Part shown: in pieces, positions 5,508 through 9,563 of the stretch | Layout: every line of letters starts with the position of its first letter | How positions within the stretch are numbered: position 1 is the stretch's first letter | DNA from: JAHFOW01 sp964370795 | GTDB lineage: Bacteria > Planctomycetota > Brocadiia > Brocadiales > Brocadiaceae | Assembly: GCA_964370795.1 (NCBI GenBank) | Contig: CAYJME010000124.1 | Span: 1-9,563, forward strand | DNA length: 9,563 nt | Direction: 5' to 3' | Notes under the pieces: generated by a model | What the model was told of the DNA's origin: nothing | The model's database searches: none | The model's input: only the letters and a program-made list of their open reading frames with translations | Program-made: the position numbers and the translations under genes

Positions 5508-7235
5508 ATGGCAATGAAAAATATCCGTTATAAAGTGCCCAGGAAAAACAATGAGGTTTTTTTTGATCCACCATTACGTTGTATTCCTGAAATGGTGCTG
5601 GATAACCGAAAAAAAATACGCGGTTATGGATTTGAAGTAAATGGTGTTCCATTTCAAATGCTGAGAGACAAAGTCCGGAATGATGTGCTATTTCATGCCG
5701 TTTCCTATACACGAGGAATTATGTCGCTCCTCCATGATATTCCGCCAACCATGTATCTACGAAGTTGTCCAGGAGAAAATACCCTGGAAATGCAACAGGA
5801 GAAGGGGGTTATACCTGGTTCTTTTCCAGATCTTTTGCCAACAAAAGACCCCGTGGTAATTCAGACGGGACATGAGCCTGTTCTCTACCATCCCGGTATT
5901 TGGATTAAGAATCACCTGGTAAACCATGTGGTGAAAACAATCGGTGGGATTGGTATCAATAGTATTGTTGATAATGACGCGTGTAATATGGGCTTTTCGT
6001 ATGTTCCTGCTTTGTCCGCACAGCAGACGTCAGTGCAGAAGATTGCACTTGTTAAAGATATGGGTAAGATGGCATATGAAGAGATTGTTTTTCATGATAT
6101 TGGGATGATACATCAATTCAAAGACGAGGTTTTTGGCTTGCTTGGGAAGGCCTCTTTAGCCATGCAGGGGGAAACCATTGAATCCATGCAGACAACGTTT
6201 CGGAGGTTCATGGATTGTATTGTGGGGTGTTATCATAAAGGCTGCAAGGACATGGTTGGTTTATTGACTTCCGTACGGAAATCGATCGAGGAAGAATTTC
6301 ACATTGATAATTTGGAACTACCGGTTTCATGGGTGTGTGATGGAGATGGTTTCTGTCACTTTTTGTTGCATATCGTGTATAACGCAAAGCGTTTTGCTGA
6401 AATTTATAATAAAAAATTGGCTGAATATAGATACATGCACAAAATTCGTTCAAAGGCCAATCCACTTCCGGATTTGAAAATTACCGGAGATTTAATCGAG
6501 TTGCCTTTTTGGGTTTGGAATGCAGGAGAACCGAGAGCTAAGTGTTATGGAATAGAAGAGGGGGATTTAATAAGAATTACCAATGGACATGATGTGGTTT
6601 TAAGCCTCAAAAAAGGGGAGGGGGTATCAGATCACATAGCACAGCTCAAGGCGCTGAAGGATATCCATATTAAGATACGTCCGCGTGCAATTACCACAAC
6701 GATGTTTTTCCGGTTATTCTTGTGCGATGTCTTTATTCACGGGATTGGCGGCGCAAAATACGATACCATTACCGATGAAATTGTGAGGGAGTTTTTCGAG
6801 GTGGAGCCGCCTGCCTTTGTTACAATATCCGCCACACTGTTTTTGCCTTTGGATACTTATGCGGTGGATAAAAAAACACGGGAAGAAATACAAAAGAGTA
6901 TGCATGACATGCACTACAACCCTGAGCGATATGCTTCAGAAGATGTACGAAATGATACCGGATTTTGTGAAAAAGTGAGAAAAAAGCAGGTGTTATTACA
7001 AAAGATGGCGCATTGCGATACGAAAGAAAAAGGGAATTGTTTTCGTCAGGTGAAGGAATTGAATACATTACTCCTGGATCAAATATCAGGGGAATTTCTG
7101 GAGAAACAAAAAGAGTTGCATCGCATAGATGCCATGATTGCCTATAACAAGGTTGCGGAGTTTCGGGAATATCCTCTCTGCGTCTATCCTAGTGAGTTTC
7201 TGAAAGATTTCTACCGGAACGTCTTCTCAAGATAG
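5508..7235 (+). CDS. Uncharacterised cytoplasmic protein, possibly distantly BshC-like
   Basis: I cannot assign a function with confidence. From the ATG at 5508 the protein has 575 residues with no signal peptide or membrane helix. Conserved-looking motifs are TGHEP (120-124), HPGIWIKNH (128-136), INSIVDNDACN (150-160), and a C-terminal RPRAITTTMFFRLFLCD (391-407) leading into FIHGIGGAKYDTITDEIV (409-426). A charged helical segment that may be a coiled coil follows (about 485-545). The layout (N-terminal TGxxP glycine-rich motif, later RP...GG block, helical tail) recalls BshC, the putative cysteine ligase of bacillithiol synthesis, but this is inference from motif layout only. The frame stays open upstream to a TTG at 5367, through the palindromic repeat, so that extension looks fortuitous. 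The ATG at 5514 is an equally good start, with GGA 8 nt upstream. The last 47 bp overlap the end of the opposite-strand sensor gene. Confidence 0.8.
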   Translation: MAMKNIRYKVPRKNNEVFFDPPLRCIPEMVLDNRKKIRGYGFEVNGVPFQMLRDKVRNDVLFHAVSYTRGIMSLLHDIPPTMYLRSCPGENTLEMQQEKGVIPGSFPDLLPTKDPVVIQTGHEPVLYHPGIWIKNHLVNHVVKTIGGIGINSIVDNDACNMGFSYVPALSAQQTSVQKIALVKDMGKMAYEEIVFHDIGMIHQFKDEVFGLLGKASLAMQGETIESMQTTFRRFMDCIVGCYHKGCKDMVGLLTSVRKSIEEEFHIDNLELPVSWVCDGDGFCHFLLHIVYNAKRFAEIYNKKLAEYRYMHKIRSKANPLPDLKITGDLIELPFWVWNAGEPRAKCYGIEEGDLIRITNGHDVVLSLKKGEGVSDHIAQLKALKDIHIKIRPRAITTTMFFRLFLCDVFIHGIGGAKYDTITDEIVREFFEVEPPAFVTISATLFLPLDTYAVDKKTREEIQKSMHDMHYNPERYASEDVRNDTGFCEKVRKKQVLLQKMAHCDTKEKGNCFRQVKELNTLLLDQISGEFLEKQKELHRIDAMIAYNKVAEFREYPLCVYPSEFLKDFYRNVFSR

Positions 7236-8211
7236 TAAAGTAGATATATATACCGCTGATAACGCTGATAACCGTGCCTACGATAATCAGGTTTGTGTTA
7301 AGACTATAGACAGGGTCGAACGCCTCTTTTGCATCGATTTCCACCATGAGAACCCATGAAACATCTTTCAGGTTGTCTAATGGGGTATATGCACTCACTA
7401 CGGGGAGACCCCGATAATCCTTAACTATTCCTATATCGGTGTTGCCCCGAAATGCATCACGGGAGGCTTCTGTGTTGATTTCGAGTTTTAAAATGGTGTT
7501 TTGTGAGAAAAACCTCGACTTTGAGCGCATAAAGTTATCGTCACCCACAATGTATATCTCGCCTGTTTCGCCCAGCCCGTCTCGTTGCGATAAAAAAACA
7601 TCGATCTTGGAGTAAGGCACTTCCACAATTATGACTCCCAGGAGATTATTGGTAGTGTCGTATACAGGCGCTGCTGCCAAAAAAATAAAGTCTCTTGCCT
7701 CTTCACACCAGGTAAGGTCGGATAATTTTACATTGTTTAAACCTTCCTTAAACACCTCTCCGATGGAAAAAGAACTGAACTCTCCCGTTTTCAGGTTTGT
7801 TCCAATGTATTCATCCTTTTTCACGCCAAAAACCACATCACCATCCGTATCTACCAGAAAGATATTGGAGTAGCCATACTGCCTGAGAAAGTGTTCGAGG
7901 AGGGGACCATAATACGTGTCTACCTGTCTGTAATCAGTACTGTCAATGCCGCTTGAATTGAACGCATTTGCAAATCTGGGCATACTCTGAACTACCAGCG
8001 GATTTTTAGAAAGGACATTGATATCACCATACCGCTCGTAAAAGAAATTCTGGATTTGCATTTTTTTAATCTCTCGCACGGAGATCAGATGATTGAGAAC
8101 CTCATTTTTAAGGGCAGGTGCAAGCGCCTTGTATGACATTGGCCCCATAATAATTAAGAATGTGAAAATGGCAATACCAGATATGCTCAGAATTTTATGA
8201 ATGGGTTTCAA
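7189..8211 (-). CDS. Membrane-anchored double-Cache sensor protein lacking an output domain
   Basis: Predicted inner-membrane ligand-sensing protein of 340 residues. TM1 spans about 7-29, followed by a large extracytoplasmic region (about 30-305) with double-Cache (dCache_1-type) features: NIFLVDTDGDVVFGV (116-130), LAAAPVYDTTNNLLGVIIVEVP (178-199), GLGETGEIYIVGDDNFMRS (212-230) and VVSAYTPL...SWVLMVEID (271-293). TM2 spans about 307-327. Such domains usually feed HAMP plus chemotaxis, histidine kinase or cyclase modules, but here only 13 residues (LRRRSGRNLSETH) follow TM2. The DNA beyond the stop is the convergent gene, and no continuation is seen in another frame. The start is a TTG at 8211; the next Met codons (22, 25) lie inside TM1, so the TTG is preferred despite a weak GAG Shine-Dalgarno. 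It could be a remnant, or a stand-alone sensor working through a partner protein. Confidence 0.85.
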   Translation of the reverse strand: MKPIHKILSISGIAIFTFLIIMGPMSYKALAPALKNEVLNHLISVREIKKMQIQNFFYERYGDINVLSKNPLVVQSMPRFANAFNSSGIDSTDYRQVDTYYGPLLEHFLRQYGYSNIFLVDTDGDVVFGVKKDEYIGTNLKTGEFSSFSIGEVFKEGLNNVKLSDLTWCEEARDFIFLAAAPVYDTTNNLLGVIIVEVPYSKIDVFLSQRDGLGETGEIYIVGDDNFMRSKSRFFSQNTILKLEINTEASRDAFRGNTDIGIVKDYRGLPVVSAYTPLDNLKDVSWVLMVEIDAKEAFDPVYSLNTNLIIVGTVISVISGIYIYFTILRRRSGRNLSETH

Positions 8212-8287
8212 TTTATTTTCTCAAGTTCTTTACAGATACTTGCCCCACGGTTAATTGAATTAATGCAGATTGAAATTTTTAGAACAG

Positions 8288-8315
8288 ATATTACAAATTA
8301 ATTTCATTTTGTCAA
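8288..8315 (-). promoter_or_regulatory. Sigma70-type promoter for the Cache sensor gene
   Basis: On the minus strand, TTGACA (plus-strand 8315-8310) is followed after 16 nt by TAATAT (8293-8288). Transcription would begin near 8281, giving a leader of about 70 nt before the TTG at 8211. The sensor therefore does not need to be transcribed together with the TIM-barrel gene upstream. Confidence 0.6.
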
Positions 8316-8368
8316 GATTATTACGTTTCTGAGAAGAATGCACCGCAAACTAGATTGTATAGGAATTT

Positions 8369-9301
8369 TCATACAAATTTTCCACAATTATTTGATGGAT
8401 TTTGTTGTTTATAAGACTCAATGAAAAAGGCAACATCTTCTAAATTTCCATCTTCAATCTCAATGGTGAAGTGTGGAATCTGATTTTTTTTGAGAATGGC
8501 AATAATTCTGTCCATATCCATATCGTGTTCTCTGGAAAAATGTGAATGGGTGTCGCCGTCCGGGCGTTTCAGACTCCAGTTGAGCGGTGTTCGGTTGGTG
8601 TTCAGATGTACGCCGATTACCTGACATTGTTTACATATCCTGTCCAGCCCCTGGTAATAATCGAATTTATGCAGAATAGACGAAGCCCATAGATGGCCTG
8701 TATCAAGCCAGATTGGGCACTCAAGGTACATGAGGTGTTCGGGTGTCTGGTTTCCGTTCCCAATACCGGGGAAATCATTCTCCAGACATAAAATATATTC
8801 AGGGTAGAGCGCCCTCAGTTGTTTTATATGCTCTTTTACGGTGCTTTGATAATTTTTGAACTCTTCTGTTTTTAAATACTTTGGGTCCATGACTCGTGTA
8901 TTGTTGAGTCTGTATTTACCGTCGATAGCATCCCGCAGCACCTTGCCGTAATTATTGGGGTCGTGTTTTATGGGTTTTTGAGTCATGAAAAAACCATGAA
9001 ACAAGGTCGTCGTGCAACGAAGGGTTTTCATAACATGGACGGTATTTTGAAAGTTTTCAAGGACTGTACGAAAATCATTGTTTCCCAGATTGATAAAATA
9101 TTGAGAGAACACAGGGGCATGAACAGTGAATGGGACATTGAGCCCTTCTATTGTATTGTATAAATCGCGGGTGACGGAATTATGGAGTTGAATACCAAAC
9201 TCAAAGTTTTGCGATTCAACAAACTCCCGGCATTGTTTGATTTTTACAAGGGGATTGCCGTCGCGAAGGCACATGGTGCTGAGTTCTATTTTTACACTCA
9301 T
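8369..9301 (-). CDS. Sugar phosphate isomerase/epimerase-like TIM-barrel protein
   Basis: A 310-residue protein of the xylose-isomerase-like TIM barrel (AP endonuclease 2) superfamily; its substrate is unknown. Numbered from the ATG at 9301, likely metal-binding and active-site positions fall at strand ends as expected: VHAPVF (60-65), LFHGF (100-104), LCLENDFPG (171-179, E174), WLDTGHLW (198-205, D200 and H203), GVHLNTN (230-236, H232), DGDTHSHF (248-255) and FTIEIEDG (278-285, E281/E283). This set suggests a divalent-metal isomerase or epimerase, though sequence in this superfamily predicts substrate poorly and endonuclease IV-type activity is not excluded. The protein is soluble, with no signal peptide. 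A TTG at 9319 would add six residues but has no Shine-Dalgarno; the ATG has GAGG about 12 nt upstream. The sensor gene lies 157 bp downstream with its own promoter. The tRNA upstream is on the opposite strand. Confidence 0.85.
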   Translation of the reverse strand: MSVKIELSTMCLRDGNPLVKIKQCREFVESQNFEFGIQLHNSVTRDLYNTIEGLNVPFTVHAPVFSQYFINLGNNDFRTVLENFQNTVHVMKTLRCTTTLFHGFFMTQKPIKHDPNNYGKVLRDAIDGKYRLNNTRVMDPKYLKTEEFKNYQSTVKEHIKQLRALYPEYILCLENDFPGIGNGNQTPEHLMYLECPIWLDTGHLWASSILHKFDYYQGLDRICKQCQVIGVHLNTNRTPLNWSLKRPDGDTHSHFSREHDMDMDRIIAILKKNQIPHFTIEIEDGNLEDVAFFIESYKQQNPSNNCGKFV

Positions 9302-9347
9302 GGGTGGAAATAACCTCAATAAAATTTATATGCGGAATTCGGAGAAA

Positions 9348-9372
9348 CCTTCTTCTTTGAAATTTAAGAAGG
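9348..9372. other. Small inverted repeat upstream of the TIM-barrel gene
   Basis: CCTTCTT (9348-9354) and AAGAAGG (9366-9372) form a perfect 7-bp stem with an 11-nt loop, about 50 bp before the TIM-barrel ATG on the minus strand. It would lie in the leader of that gene if transcription starts further upstream. It may be an operator or a leader hairpin; nothing in the sequence decides this. Confidence 0.25.
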
Positions 9373-9444
9373 GTATAAAAACAACAGTATAGATTATTTT
9401 CCTGAAAATAAAATATGAAAACTGCCGAATTGTAGAAAATTGTG

Positions 9445-9472
9445 TTGATATTCGACCTAATATTGATATAAT
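9445..9472 (+). promoter_or_regulatory. Promoter of tRNA-Arg
   Basis: TTGATA (9445-9450), a 16-nt spacer and TATAAT (9467-9472) place the predicted transcription start near 9479-9480, seven or eight nucleotides before the mature tRNA 5' end. This is a normal arrangement for a singly transcribed tRNA. Confidence 0.75.
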
Positions 9473-9486
9473 TTTTAAATTGTTAT

Positions 9487-9563
<77 letters not shown>

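Overview
This is a stretch of bacterial chromosome carrying ordinary housekeeping genes, one or two poorly characterised genes and a dense set of dispersed palindromic repeats. Base composition is moderate, with AT-rich intergenic regions. The combination of a TGHEP/HGIGGAKYD protein with abundant repeats of the GATTGCTTCG...CGCAATGACAG type fits a planctomycete, perhaps of the anammox order Brocadiales. That placement is an inference from family resemblance and is not proven by the sequence.

Layout from left to right. Positions 1-168 are repeat-rich leader DNA. aroA (shikimate pathway, 169-1443) and ribD (riboflavin pathway, 1516-2625) follow on the plus strand. A 666-bp gene-free stretch (2626-3291) holds an inverted copy of the repeat block found upstream of aroA, a further half-copy and a strong hairpin. 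A tiny acidic protein gene (58 codons, minus strand, ending at 3292) follows; it has a near-consensus sigma70-type promoter. guaA (GMP synthase, 3720-5270) is on the minus strand. A 159-bp palindromic, MITE-like element (5310-5468) separates guaA from a divergently transcribed gene of about 575 codons (5508-7235), which is unrecognised except for a distant resemblance to BshC-type ligases. That gene converges on, and overlaps by 47 bp, a membrane-anchored double-Cache sensor protein (7189-8211, minus) that has no output domain. Upstream of the sensor on the minus strand is a sugar-isomerase-like TIM-barrel protein (8369-9301). A complete tRNA-Arg(UCU) with its own promoter closes the window at 9563.

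The genes do not form one pathway. aroA and ribD may be co-transcribed (72-bp gap) but serve different pathways, and guaA stands alone. The sensor has its own promoter between it and the TIM-barrel gene. I see no convincing new multi-gene system. The most distinctive material is the repeat family: a diverged inverted pair flanks exactly the aroA-ribD unit, and a long palindrome sits between guaA and the BshC-like gene. The short gene with the strong promoter, the output-less sensor and the BshC-like protein are the other points worth following up.
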